This document shows, piece by piece, positions 23,820 through 38,300 of a stretch of 64,000 nucleotides of DNA (position 1 is the stretch's first letter; each line of letters starts with the position of its first letter). The notes under the pieces are model-generated. The model worked only from the letters and a program-made list of their open reading frames with translations, had not been told where the DNA came from and made no database searches. This stretch comes from Gordionus sp. m RMFG-2023 (lineage: Eukaryota > Nematomorpha > Gordioida > Chordodea > Parachordodidae). The DNA is taken from positions 29,373,120 through 29,437,119 of the forward strand of contig NC_088778.1 in the NCBI RefSeq assembly GCF_954871325.1. Reading direction: 5' to 3'. A program made the translations under genes and the position numbers.

Positions 23820-26353
23820 ATAAAGTATAAAAATTAGTTTAACAAAATAACAAGTTTAATGAGGTAAATTGAATAAAGATAATTAAATGAATGCCTGATA
23901 TAAAATTTCAATCATTACTATTTAATGACTAAATGTATAATTGGTCAATATTTTAACTTATCAATATTCTTATTATATAACATTAATAAAAATATTTTTG
24001 ATTTTATATGTATAAATGTGGATTTATATATGTAAAGGATAATGGAGGGAGCCATTAGATAATATTAGAATATTTTTATGTTTATAATTTTAATTAATAT
24101 TGTATAAATGTAAAGGTAAATTAATAAAAATATTTTTAATTCTATATGGATAAATGTGGATTTATATATTTAAGGAATAATAATGGAGGGAGCCTTTAGA
24201 TATTATATTATTATGTTTAAAATTTTGTAAGTTATATAAATGAAAGGAATTGGTCATTTGATATTATTTTAGATCCAAGGAAAGAAGAGAATTAGTAGTC
24301 CATCGCTAAAAATATAAGGTCTCATATGAATATAATGGGATCAGAAATATTGTGTTTATTTGAATTTAAGATTATGATTGATAGGGAAGAAGTGTATCTG
24401 GGATAATGTTAAAAAGAACGAATAAATAATTATTTTTAATAAAATTTTTTAAAAACACTTGATCTTTGTAATATTCTGTCCAATAAAAAATTGATGCTGG
24501 ATTAATGATACCAAACCCATGATTCATGACTGACCAAGATGCTATAGATCGATCATTCTATGACCCAAGCACAGTTAGAATTAAATGATAATCAACAGTA
24601 CAATGACATACTTATGGTCAATAAAAAATATGGAACTTATTGGAACAGAAGAAAGAAAATTAAATGAAAATAAATAATAATTGTTGATGATTTATTAGAA
24701 TTTATGTAGACATTTACTTAAATTAATTTAGTATACGTAAGTTTTATACTTTCCTCTAGTTTGATTTCTCAAGAAAGTATGGCGTGTTGTATTTGTCAAT
24801 TTGTATTTGTCGATTTGTAATTGACAGATATGGATGTTTTTTCAATATATTTCCCAGAACATATTGTAGTAAAATTAATTGTCTTTGTTTAATAAATTGA
24901 ATAATGTGACATTATTTATTTGGGATGATATTGATATAAAAAATTAAAATATTGTTTGATAAATATATGTATTATAAGGGATTGACGTAAAAGTATAGAG
25001 AACTGTCAGTCAATCATCCCTCAATCAATTATTATTAGTTATTTTGTTTTATCCATATATATATATATCATTCGCATAATTTAAGGGTTAATGATGCTTG
25101 CTACCAAAGGCAGTACTGAGCAAATAGCGATTTTACAATTTTTATTTTGATGCGTATTACCAATTATGTATTTTAAATATTTAATTTTTTAACGAAACGA
25201 ATTAAAAACGAAACTGGTATATATCCGATACGAAACTAGCTTAGAATTTTTTTAAACAACAATGGAAAGCCATTTTGATTTAAAATTAAATGATAGTCAG
25301 GTAATATTAATATTTATTACTCATTTTGTATTTTATAACCTTGCATAGCTATTCAGATTTGACTTATTCTTATCTTTATTTTCGCAAAACTAACTTTATA
25401 TTTTTTTTATAAATCTTTTCTATTCAAATTTGATATATTAAATTTTGTATATATATTGTTGCAAGAAAAACATTTATAAATGTATTTTTTTTTAAAAGGT
25501 AATAAAATTTATTACCAATGTCATTGCTTTTACCTAATTTAATAACACAATATTAGCATGTCTGTTTCACAATTATTATTACCTAACATAAAAAATTCGA
25601 TAATATAAATTTTTTTTAATTAAAATATTTGTTGGGAGAATGTTTACTTTTGAAATAATTTATATTCCCAGTTATTTAAATTTGCGACTTACTTTATCAG
25701 ACCATTGGGGTTGAAAATCTATAATATTATAGAATACAGAATAATGGGATAATTAACCTAAGAATGCGATGCCATAGAATAGTAAAATTTCAAAAATTGA
25801 TATGATATTATGAAAAATTTTAATATAATATATTAAATATAACTTTTTATGCGCGAGATGGCGTTAAATGTAAACATGCTATTTTATAAAATTATGCCTT
25901 ATTGGGTAATATTTAATGACTTATGATTCATATGAAACATGTTTTCTCATATTCCTTACCATTATAAAAAACTTAAATAGTATTAATAAATTAAAAATTT
26001 CTTAATCAAATATATATTTTTCCTACCTTTTCTCCCATCATAATTTTAATTTAAATACGGATTAATAGATAGATATTTACTCATGAATATTCATTATATA
26101 ATTTATATATATAGAATACTTTTGTTATGATTTTTAATTTTAAATTGATGTAGTGTTAATATTTTTATATTAACTACTAAAAGATTTTAAATACTACTAT
26201 AACGTGTTTAATAAAAATTTATTTTTAAATGACGAACGTATTTTTTGCTAATTATTATTGAGATTTTTATAATACCAAATTTCTTCAAGGAGTAATAAAT
26301 TATTGATAGAAAATTTCGAAGAATTCGAAGATTTTAAACTTTTACATCCCATA
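23820..26353. other. AT-rich intergenic region upstream of DNAJA, no gene seen
   Basis: It contains one direct repeat of about 85 bp (about 23,985-24,070 and 24,121-24,210; core TAAATGTGGATTTATATAT with AATGGAGGGAGCC). The DNAJA promoter should lie at its 3' end, but I see no convincing core promoter motif; an AGATGGCG site is at 25,856. Confidence 0.5.
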
Positions 26354-29300
26354 ATGGTTAAAGAAACGGGATATTATGATACATTAGGTGTTAATTCGAA
26401 TGCTACAGAAGAGGAACTTAAAAAGGCTTACAGAAAACTTGCTTTAAAATATCATCCAGATAAAAATCCTGAAGAAGGAGAAAGGGTATTTATGATTTTA
26501 AAATAAAATAGTCACTAGCATTTAAAAAAATTAAAACTCATATCTAATTTTTATTAATATTATTTTAAAGTTTAAACAAATATCTCAAGCCTATGAAGTT
26601 CTTTCAGATTCAAATAAAAGAAAAATATATGATGCTGGTGGTGAACAAGCTATTAAAGAAGGAGGGTCTCATGGAGGAGAAGGTTTTAGGTCTCCTATGG
26701 ATATTTTTGAGATGTTCTTTGGGGGTGGTTCTAGAAGTAAAGCAAGAGAAAGGAAAGGCAAAGATTTATATCATGAACTTGATGTCACATTATCTGAGTT
26801 CTATAATGGTAGTGTGAGGAAATTGGTTGTCACTAAAAATGTTGCATGTCCTAAATGTGAAGGTAATAAGCTAACTAAATTATTTATATTTTATGATATA
26901 CATTTATCTAAAAATATCTTATTAATACAAATTTATCGTAAACACTTCTATTATATAGGTGTATTTATTTATATATCATTAAATATATTTTTCATACAGG
27001 TCGTGGTGGCAAGAAAGGAGCCACAATTGACAAGTGTGCATCCTGCAAAGGCACTGGTGCCCAGGTTAAGATACATAGGCTAGGTGTGGGTATAGTTCAA
27101 CAAACTCAATCTGTTTGTGATGAATGTAGAGGTATGGGAGAAAGGTACTTGGCCAAGGATCGTTGTAAACATTGTGATGGTAAAAAAATTACTGTGGAGA
27201 AAAAATCTATAGATGTTCATATAGATAAAGGTAATTTATGTTTATTATTAAGAAAATGATAAGAATAATTGTTAATAAGCTTAAATTAAAAATTCCATCT
27301 TATTTATTATAATATGCTGGGAAATTAAAGGTATGAAGGATGGTCAAAAGCTTAGCTTTTTAGGAGAAGGAAATCAAGAACCAGGCATCCCTAGTGGTGA
27401 TCTTATAGTGGTTCTGGAGGAACAAGAAAATCCTAATCAATTTCCAGTAAATACCTTGAATAATTAATCATAAAACTGTTATTATTTTTTGAATTATTAT
27501 ACCAAAGTTTTAGTGTAGCTACCTGAAACATCATTCATTACCAACATCTAAAATGACCAGACTAAACTGTTATAAATTTTTTGAATTAAGTTGTTTTCTA
27601 TCATAAATTAACCCTAATTTAGCTAATAATTTAAATTAACAACTGTAAATATTAAGCAAAACAGTTTAGGCCCCTCTATATTATATATAATAATTTTAAC
27701 AGTTAAATATCTTTCTGCAAATTAAAAAATAAATGAGATTAATATAAAGTGATTAATTTTTAGTCAATTTTTCTAACAATAATTTCCCAAAAATTGATTT
27801 AATGATATTTCTCAAAAATTATTTGATATTTAATCTGAAATATTGAAAATCATAAATATTAGTAAATATTTTAAATTACTTGTTTTGCAAATATTAGTAA
27901 TTAGAATTAAAATTATTTTTATGCCTAATTAGCAGGGTTGGGAAAATTTTCAGAAAATTGCATTCGGATACAGATACTTTATAATATTTTGTATTTAAGA
28001 TACTAGATACTTTAGAAAAATTTCAATTCTTTAAAAAAAGTACCTAAGATACAAGATACTTTTTTACAAAACTTTAAATAGTCAAAATCAAAATGTATAA
28101 AGCTTTATTTTCTTATATAATATAAATTTATAAAAAAAATTAAAAAAAAAATTGTAGAAAATAACAAATTTATTAAAAAGATAATGCAATATTTTTTAAT
28201 ATTTGTATAATTATTAAATAATAATAAATCGCATTATTTTTTAATATTATTAATTTTTCAAATAATTTATTGTCCAATCTTTGACGATTTGGTCTATTAA
28301 CCATATTAGTAAAGCTAAATAATCATTCAATGGGGGCAGAGGAGGGTAATATTGTATTATATTTAATAAATATTTCTATTATATATTTATAACTATTTAA
28401 CATATTTATACTGCACCTGTCATCTTTCATATAATTTAGGACCTATAATTCAATATTTATTGAATTATTAGAATTGGATGTGGTACTTTTAAAACAAAAG
28501 TAATCATCATCTTCATCAATTGAAGATTTTGATGACATATTAATTTCAATATTATTTTTAAAAATAATGAAAGCTTCATGTATTAACAAATCCCGAAGGT
28601 ATATTTTTTCTTTCTCACCATCAATCCAATGATTTTTAAAATAGGGATGAGAAATAGTTGCCAAAATGCGCTTTTAAAGTTATTATCAAAATCATATATA
28701 TTTTTAAATCTTTTATATAAAGAATTTTCTATGGCAATAGCTAATGGTTTGCAAAAATGTAGATCAGTTCGAATTAAATTTGTAATTTTTTTTAACGACA
28801 TATAATATTGGAGCTGATTCTCCATAATAGCAGTTGATTTCACTATTTTGTCTATTGCTATAGCCAATGGAGACATTATATTGCAATATTCTTCTAAATA
28901 TTGAATTTCAATATCTTAATTTTGGAAATTCTAATTTTTGACATAATTTATGAAGTTTGCCTTTAAATTTTAATAAACTACTAAGACTATCAAACATACT
29001 ATTCCATCTAACTGCTATAATAAGTTCTGCAGTTTTAGGTCTATTACTAGCTTTCCATAGCTTAGTACATTTGGCTATTGCAGGATGTTGAATTTTAGAA
29101 ATGTTAGGAGAATTCTTAATAGCTTTCTTGACATCTGTTGTGGCAATAAGACTTGTCATATGGCACAGACAACGAATGTGGGAATATAGAATGATAATAA
29201 TATGATTATAAATGTGATTTATTATATTATTATATATTATACTTTTTGATGCTTGACAAAATTTAATGACGAGTCCGCAGAACCAGTTATAGATTTGTGG

Positions 29301-32300
29301 CATTCTTTATATTCTGCAGTAATTTTATTATGATCATGTTGAAGTTTGAAAAAATTTTCTATTTAAAATACTTAATTTAAATTTATAGTTATATTTTTCA
29401 GTTGGAGAATCATCTGAAGATGAAGATAAACATATTATTCTATTTTCTTCTTCCATTATTTTAAAATAGACAGATATAAAACGATTCAAATTAAATATGG
29501 TAGTTCTAATTGTTAGCAAATTGCTATACGACGACCAACGTCATATATCATAAATTATCTTAAAATATCTAAATTCTGATTAAATTATTCATTTAAATTA
29601 TAAAACAATATCATTTTAATACTATTTAAATTAACTAATATAAATTTTTTTAAAGTATCTGTATCTTTTTGAATACAAAGTTGGTTTAGATACAAATACT
29701 TTTAAATAATATGTATCTTAGATTCTGGATACAAGATACTTTCCAAAATTTAAAAAGATGCAAATATCCGCAATACTGCCCAACCCTGCTAATTAGGCTT
29801 AGCCAATAATAGCTAACTTGTCACTTGTGCAATCTGCACAAAAGACCATATTAATTTTTTAAATTGGACTATTTTTTTGAATGGCTCTGTTTTTTTCTTC
29901 TTTCTCAATTTCTCCCAAAGTTTTATAGCTAATAGAAAATCATTTATTCTGTCTTCCATATTAAATCGATAACTTTTCGGCCCCACCTTCTTAATTTCGA
30001 TAAAATTTTGTATACTGAGAGAATATCATTAGAAAGCATCGAATCCAAAATTTTAGCCTCCTAGTACTCATAGTTCCTGAGATATCAATGGTCAAAAGTG
30101 CCAAAAATGACCTTTTTTCGAAAAATACGATTTTTTGAAATTGAGATAAGTTAAAAATAATGATTAAAAAATATAAGTTATATATCATTTTGTAACTCTA
30201 TTAAAGGCCTTTTATTAAATATTAAGGATTTTTTTGAAATAATATTGTTGCGGTTTTTATTTACGTTATAAATTTTAAACATAAAAATTCCAGGTGTTTC
30301 GCTTTCCAAATTTTTTTGAATTTAATATTTTCTTATTCTCTATTCTTATATCTATTCATAAAAAAATTTAAACTTGAGACAGCCATGGGTTTTTTTAATT
30401 ATTACGATTTAAAAAATCAAAAAATAAATATTTTTTTAAAAAATAGATGGCGCTCCTTTATAAAATAACGCGTTTTGTTATGATTATTATTTTTTTGAAC
30501 TTTTTTCTATTTTTAATCATAAATAACAAGATTTTCTATCATTAATATTATGAAATGAGATTATTTAGCTGTATAATCTTTTTTTTTTATAAAAAATTTT
30601 AATTTTCGAAAAATGATTTTATAAATTTTGAAGATATAATAGATAAATTAAAATTCATGAAAAATATTACCTATTTTCGGGTTTTCATTAAATTTAGTTT
30701 TTTTGACGCCATGTTAATTTCGTTTTGCGATAAATTATATGTACGCCCAGTAGCCGTTGATGGGCTAACTAACTATTGTTAAAATATTATTTTTTGGTAT
30801 GAAAAGGATATCTTGTGCAGCTGGATAAACAAAAAAATTTGCTGGTCCTTTAGGGTGAAGAAAATTACTTTTTATTTCATCTCTAATTACATTCACTTCT
30901 TGTACAAATCCTAACCACCAATCGTTTTCATAAGCACATGTTACATATCCTCTAATCTCATCGATTAACAGAACCGCAATCAAAGGATCCTCACGTGGAT
31001 ATACTATATTCTCCAAAATAAATGTCTGCGAATTAGAATATAGTTTAGTGTTGAGTTTAGTTAAGCCAATCGGAAACCTGCATGAATTTTTTGTGTCCCG
31101 GGTATTGAGGTAGATTTACTAAATTTCTTACTTAGCCCTATCTCTTCTTCCTCATACTCTAGTATAGTGGCTTAAGAAGAATTTATTCCTTTTATATGCT
31201 CTTCCGCATATTTATAAAATTGTAAAGGTGTAATAATTTGATCAGTATAAGGTCTTTGTAAGCTTGCCTTGGCAACTAACCGTTTTACTGTGCCGCCTAT
31301 GCCGTTGAAGGCACTTTTACCATTTGCCGTAGGAAAAAAATGCCATTCTGCTTGAACCAAAATCGATTTCATGGTAGCAAACATTGATGAAATTTTTCCT
31401 ATTTTTATATTGCACTGCTGAACCATCAGAAAAGTAGTGAATTTTTTCTGGTGGAGTGTCGAATTTATTTTTTAAAAAATGAATCAAGTGCGATTGGAAT
31501 AAATGGAATGAAACAAATCGTAATAACTAAAAAACCCATAGCTGTCCCAAGTTTTAATTTTTTTATGAATAGATATAAGGTTAGAGAATAAGAAAATATT
31601 AAATTCAAAATAATTTGGAAAGCGAAACACTTGTAATTTTTATGTTTAAAATATTTAACGTAAATAAAAACCGCAACAAAATTATTTCAAAAAAATTCTT
31701 AATATTAATAAAAGGCCTTTAATAGAGTTACAAAATAACATATAACAATCTTAACTATCTTTTTAGGAAATTTAATCATTTATTATAAAAACTAATTTTT
31801 ACAAGTTATCAATATAGCAATAATAATAAGTAAGCCTATCAAACTATCTATATAATATTTTTTCCTGATATTAATGATAGAAAATCTTGTTATTTATGTT
31901 TAAAAATAAAAAGAGATTAAAAAAAATAATCTTAACAAAACGCGTTATTTTATAAAGGAGCGCCATCTATTTTTGAAAAAAATATTTATTTATTAATTTT
32001 TTAAATCGTAATAACTAAAAAACCCATGGTTGTCCCAAGTTTAAATTTTTTTATGAATAGATAGAAGGTTAGAGAAAATTTGGAAAGCGAAACACCTGGA
32101 ATTTTTAAGTTTAAAATTTATAACGTAAATAAAAACCGTAACAATATTATTTCGAAAAAATTCTTAATATTTAATAAAAGGCCTTTAATAGAGTTACAAA
32201 ATGACATATAATTTATATTTTTAATCATTATTTTTTTAACTTATCTCAAATTCAAAAAAATCGTATTTTTCGAAAAAAGGTCATTTTTGGGACTTTTGAC

Positions 32301-35300
32301 CATTGATATCTCAGGAACTATGAGTACTAGGAGGCTAAAATTTTGGATTCGATGCTTTCTAATGATATTCTCTCAGCATACAAAATTTTATCGAAATAAA
32401 AAGGTCGGGCCGAAAAGTTATCAATTTGGTATGGAATTACTCTAATATCTAATCTTTTCAAGAGATGCTCATTGCAACTTGAATTTTTTTTTATATGCAA
32501 ACTGCCATTAACAGCCTGCATAGTCTCAAGGGTATTTTTATGCAAACTTGGGATGCATCCCAGTGGAAAGATATAAATGAGATGCCCTATGATAAATTTG
32601 CCCATGAACTTTAATGGGTCCAGGTTCAAACTTTTAGAAATCTGTGCACCCATCGATGTAAACGTAAGAGCACTATTATAAAAATGAATATGTTTTATAA
32701 CGTATGAATGGAATTCATTTTTAGGATTTGATAAAAGGTCTTATAAAAAAAGGAACTGATTGATGGTATCTTAAATTTATCCTTATGACAACAATTTTTG
32801 AACATCTGAGGGATTTTCTAAAGAAATATTTAAAGTGTCACAATATTCACACTTAATGTTGAGCAGCCATATCCTACTTTTAAAAGTAACACATTATTGC
32901 TAACACTATTTGTCAAAAAAGTAATGTGCTAGTGCTATTGCTACCAATCAAATAGTGACACACTATTAGCTACTATTTTTAAGAGTATCTTTGGCTACTT
33001 TTTATTTTATAAAAAAAATTTAAATTTTTTTTATTTTTTGCTTTAATACACAAAAATTATTTTATAAATATTTAAATATAATTAATTATTGATTATAAAA
33101 ATTTTTATGTAAAATGACTAAAATAATGTAATAAAAATAACTATTTATGGTGATATTCATTTATTATTTATTTTGTTATATTTTAATAATAAAATCATTT
33201 CTATATCCCCAAGTCTAGAGCAATGATTAGAAAGTATAAATTTTGTCTTACTAAATAATCTTTCAACACTAACACTTGCGCGCAAGGCAATAATTTTATA
33301 TACATATTTTTAATATAAGAAATATCAAAAATACTCATTTGTATTTTTAGACTAAAAACGCATCTAGGGGATTTTTTATTGTATTAGTAACCTTTATTTC
33401 CAAAAAATATCAGTGGAATCGTTTTTGTGGTCTTAATAGGGCATCTTTTAGGCTATTCAACTTTACCGTAAGCCTATCTGTTGATCCTTAGCATCATCGA
33501 TTAGTGCATCTTTTATCACTTCAAAGCTGTCTGCTATCTCAATCATTAGTGTCTGGCAACAAAAAGTTGTTATACCATGGAATAAAGTTTTAATCACTAT
33601 AGTAAATGATGGATTATCAGCCATTATATGGCTGAACTGTATCAATTATAAAATCTAAAATGACTTTATCAACCAGTTTCTGAAAAATATTGGCATGTGC
33701 AATATTGTTAATCAATTTATTTGAATTAAATTGGTCTTTTTGGATGTAGTATCTCCTATACCAAAATTATTAAGATGTTTTTCTATCTCTTTAAAATTAT
33801 TGGCATGAACATTCTTATAAAATCTAATACTATTAGATTTTAAAAATAATGGTGTTTTTTGAGGTTATAACTACTAGATTAATTTGTGAATATATTTTTT
33901 CTACATTTTAAACAAATAAATTTGTAGGCACTTTTTTTTAAAACATTAATTTGGAAATGGAAGATTTGTATTATTGTCAAGAACATTTTCTTCCAGGGTG
34001 CTCTCCACTCCATTAATATTATTGTTTTCTGAGACTCAATTACATCGATTTCAATATCCATTTGCGATGACATTTTAAATATTTACACTGGTTCATTTAG
34101 GTTAATATTACAAATTGAAAATATAAATTTCAATATTAAATAATAAGTAAAAATTATGATGTTATATTTAAATTTTCATGTTTATAGTTACATTCAATAT
34201 ATTTTTTGAAAGTAGCTAAGTAGTGCGCTAAAAAAATAAATAATTGGAAATAAGTAATGCACTATTAGCTATTGCTACCAAAAAAGATACCTCACTCTAG
34301 TAGCTCGTTACTTTAACAACTGATTATAATCTTAAGCTATAACTAGCCAGAAATTTTTTTATCCCCTTATAGAGTTTGTCATGGACTGACCACAGAGATT
34401 TTTTGGCTCTTTGGCGCAGTCAAGAATTGTAAAACAATTTTCTACGAGTATTAATTAGAGAAATTGAATTTGTGAAATAAATATTTCAACTGTAAAAAAA
34501 ATGCTTTCTACATTAATTGTTCCAGCCTATGAAATTTTTTTTGGGTGGAATTATTATTAATATTTAAAAACCGTGATTCTCAATAAACAAACCTCCCTAA
34601 ACCAACTTTTTGAAGGCCTCATTTATTCAAATTTATACTTTTTTTAAAAAAAATATGTATATATTATCCAAATTTTTTTACCCCTACCCTCAGGGATTTG
34701 TAAGGAAAGGAGATGACCTTCATATGAAGATGGAACTGGATTTAGTTCAAGCTCTATGTGGATTTCGTGATGAAATCAAAACTATGGATGGCAGAACTCT
34801 CATTGTATCATCCCCTCCTGGTAATTAATCTCATTATTTTATTTATATTAATCTGATTTACAAAAAAAAATTTAAGGTACCCATAGCCATACAATCAGAT
34901 ACAACATAAATCTGAGCTATTGTTTAGATTTTAGACAAAATAATATTATGCAAGCCTCGAGATTTTGTTGGTGGATGCCCAAACATTTCTGTCTTCTATG
35001 AGCAAAATCTCCAGACCTATGTAATATTTTTTGGCTAAAATATTAGGTTCGCCATATTGAAAAATCTAACCGCTTTGCAACAGAGCGATATTAAAAATCT
35101 TTTAATGAGATCAATTTTTCATAATTTAAATGAATAAATAGAGAATAACAGATTTTTAAAAAATCGATCAGCTGTTAAATCGTGTTAGATTGGATCCCAA
35201 TTTGTAACAATTTGGGCAGAGAGAAGTAGCAATGACTCATTTTTATCACTATTATATAAATTATTTTTGGCTTAAATTATTCTCTAGCTCATCTTAATTC

Positions 35301-38300
35301 TGAATAGAGAATTCTATTTCAAGAAAGCAGGTTAGGTTACCGTTTTTTTTACATTATAGAATTTTGCATATAGAGTCGAGTGAGTTCATTGTAGTGTTGT
35401 TAATTTGCTTGGTCGTTAAATTTACGACCCAATTTTGTGCTCATGCCTGCTCTGAGCACGAACCCGGGGGACCCGGCACAAAAACTCATTTATTTTTAAC
35501 TTTTTTTTTGAACTTAGTAGAAAAGTATACATAAGAATTATTCATTAAAAGAACAAGCGTTCCAATGTGTTAATTATATACTGTAGTCTACTAGTAATCA
35601 TAATTATTATTCTAGATGGGTGAGTCCAAGAGGTTATGAATATTTTTAACAACATGATGATATTGATATTATTGGCGTCAAATAAAAGGTGTTTTAATTA
35701 AATTTTGACTTTAATACTTATTATTAATATTCTAATTAGACGGGTCTACTAGGTCTTAGGTCAGAAATATTTTTAACAATGGAAAATATTGATATGGGCG
35801 TCAAATAAAAGGGAATTTAATTATATCTTGATTGTAATCTAAATTATTATTCAAAGTGGGCGGGTCTAGGAGGGCACAGGAATATTTTTAACAATGCACT
35901 ATTTATTCGCAATTTGAAAATTTTGACCTGGAAACCCTGTTCACATTATTTAATAAATATATATTTTATTATATCATATTTGATATTCCCGGCACAAAAA
36001 CCCATTTATTTTTTTCCCCAAAATTATATATAAGATTTATTCATTAGGAGATCAGGCGTTCCCTCTCTACTCTGTACTGTAGGTTAATGTATAGGGCTTA
36101 GAAGGGGCAGGAATATTTTTATCCAAAATAATAATATAGGTAGTCCTGAGGAGTCAGGAATATTATTATCAACGCAAAATATTGACTGACAAAACTGATT
36201 ATGACTTACGATAAACTCTATTGTGTTTATGAATATATTTTAACATTTTATTTTTAGTAAATTTACCAACCAAGGGCATCCTACTATAAATAGTAGGATT
36301 TTTTTGATTTCCTTTTAAAAAGACCTGTTGTTGTAAATTTAACTAGAATATAATTTAAATAATTATAAACAATTAATTCTTTAAAATAATTATTGTTTAA
36401 AAAATAAGAATATATTTTTAATATTTCTACTATTAATAACTTTCTTTCACATCCGTTTTTTTGATTTATAAATATTTATCCTTATTAAAAAATAAAAACT
36501 ATATTTCCATTCCCCCTTCCATCTGTTTTTTTCCAAAAAATTATTATTTTTCATGATAATAATTTTTTTATTTAAAATCATTTAAGTAAAGATTAAAAAA
36601 ATGTCCTCCATGAGATTTCAACATTTATAATTCCAAAGTGCCGATAACTGAGAATTTTGCCGTCGGAAGAAATTAATTAAGTAAGTATTTTAATGATATA
36701 CTGGCCATCCGTCAAGATAAAAAAAATAAAATAGATATATTTTGACAAAGTAACTGCTAAGTATTTAGTATCTAGGTGACAATTGACAAACTTATGATAT
36801 TAGAAATTTTGATATATATTTTTTATGAGAAATTATTTTTTCATGTTTAATATAAACATCTTAATAATCGCATAATGTGATATTATTATAATTTATATTT
36901 AAACAAATATATATAATTATAGTATTATGATAAATATAATGAAATAAAAAATTATATAATATACATTTAAAATATATATATATTCTCCAATCCAAACACA
37001 TAAAATATTATGTTAAAAATTTGTATTCCGTTATATAAAATTGTCATATTCCTATTACGAGTGAGTCTTTCACGGTAGAGAGAACATACATAAAGCCCCG
37101 CTTCAAATAATATTTTAACATATATGTAAATATTAATAATTTTATTGAGATAAATAATATTATTATATGACATGCATGATACTTAATGTTCTTAAACGGC
37201 GCGAATTTAACCAAATAAATAAATTTATGTTTTTAAAATTGACTGCATTTGAGACTTTTAACAACACGAATAATAAATTAAACTCAAAATAACCTATTAA
37301 CATAAATATTTATTATAGATATACTTAAATAAATTTCTAAATAAGTGATATTTTATATTTCTATTCTTACCTCTCTAATTGATGTATGTTTATTAAAAAT
37401 ATGATTCCATATACTGTAACATCTGAGAAATAATTGCCATATTTCATCACGAATAGACATAATATCTATATCCCAGGAAGAGAGTGACATGCATTGCTTT
37501 AGCGTCGATGGGGCCATCCTGTTCCTCAGTTTAGTCATAATATTTCCGGCCAAAGAAAAAGCTCTTTCCGATGCCACTGATGTTGTCTGTTGGCATAAAC
37601 ATACCCTGGCCATCATTGCTAAATGAGGAAAACGATCAGCATTTCCTCTCCACCAATCTAATATATTTGTGATTTCGGGCGCGAGTGGTTCATTGAGGTA
37701 TGTCGTTAATTGATTATTATCATTAGTGCCATTTGATGCTCCTTTTCTAAATATGGATAAATTTAAAATATCAAAGATTATGGATTTATAATAGAACATT
37801 TAACAAATATATTTTTTTCAATCCCTGCAATATTGAAATAGTTTTAGAATTCGAGATATTGTTATTATTATCAAAATTATACGCATCTGGCTCTGACGTA
37901 TATTTTGCAAAGTTTATTTAAAATATATCTAAATATTTATCTGAAACGTCATCCTTTAGATTTGTAATCAGGGTATTTTTGATCCTAGGATCAAGCAACG
38001 ACGCTGCGTAATTATATGGAGGCCAGGGACTATTTATGCCAACAGACAACATCAGTGGCATCGGAAAGAGCTTTTTCTTTGGCCGGAAATATTATGACTA
38101 AACTGAGGAACAGGATGGCCCCATCGACGCTAAAGCAATGCATGTTTCAAATTCGCTAAATATATAAAATATAATTCATAAATTAGTACAGGAAATTTTT
38201 AATAAATAATATTTTTCGGTCTAAACCGTGCTCAGAACTAGCCTGAGCACTAATTATGTTAAAAAGCTAAATTTTTTCTTTCCGGCTCAGGATAGGTTTA

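Larger units (their letters stand above)
27447..34693 (+). other. DNAJA intron 4 (7.2 kb), filled with transposons
   Basis: Donor GTAAAT at 27447 after codon CCA and acceptor CCTCAG ending 34693, phase 0 on both sides. It contains a complete hAT (27,933-29,788), a large-TIR element (about 29,960-32,430), an antisense Helitron fragment (to about 32,865) and a further decayed hAT (about 32,880-34,320). All coding relics lie antisense to DNAJA. Confidence 0.85.

Noticed and set aside
34610-34828. 72-residue open frame read as a separate small gene
   Set aside because: Its coding part (34,694-34,820) is DNAJA exon 5; the upstream residues are intron sequence.
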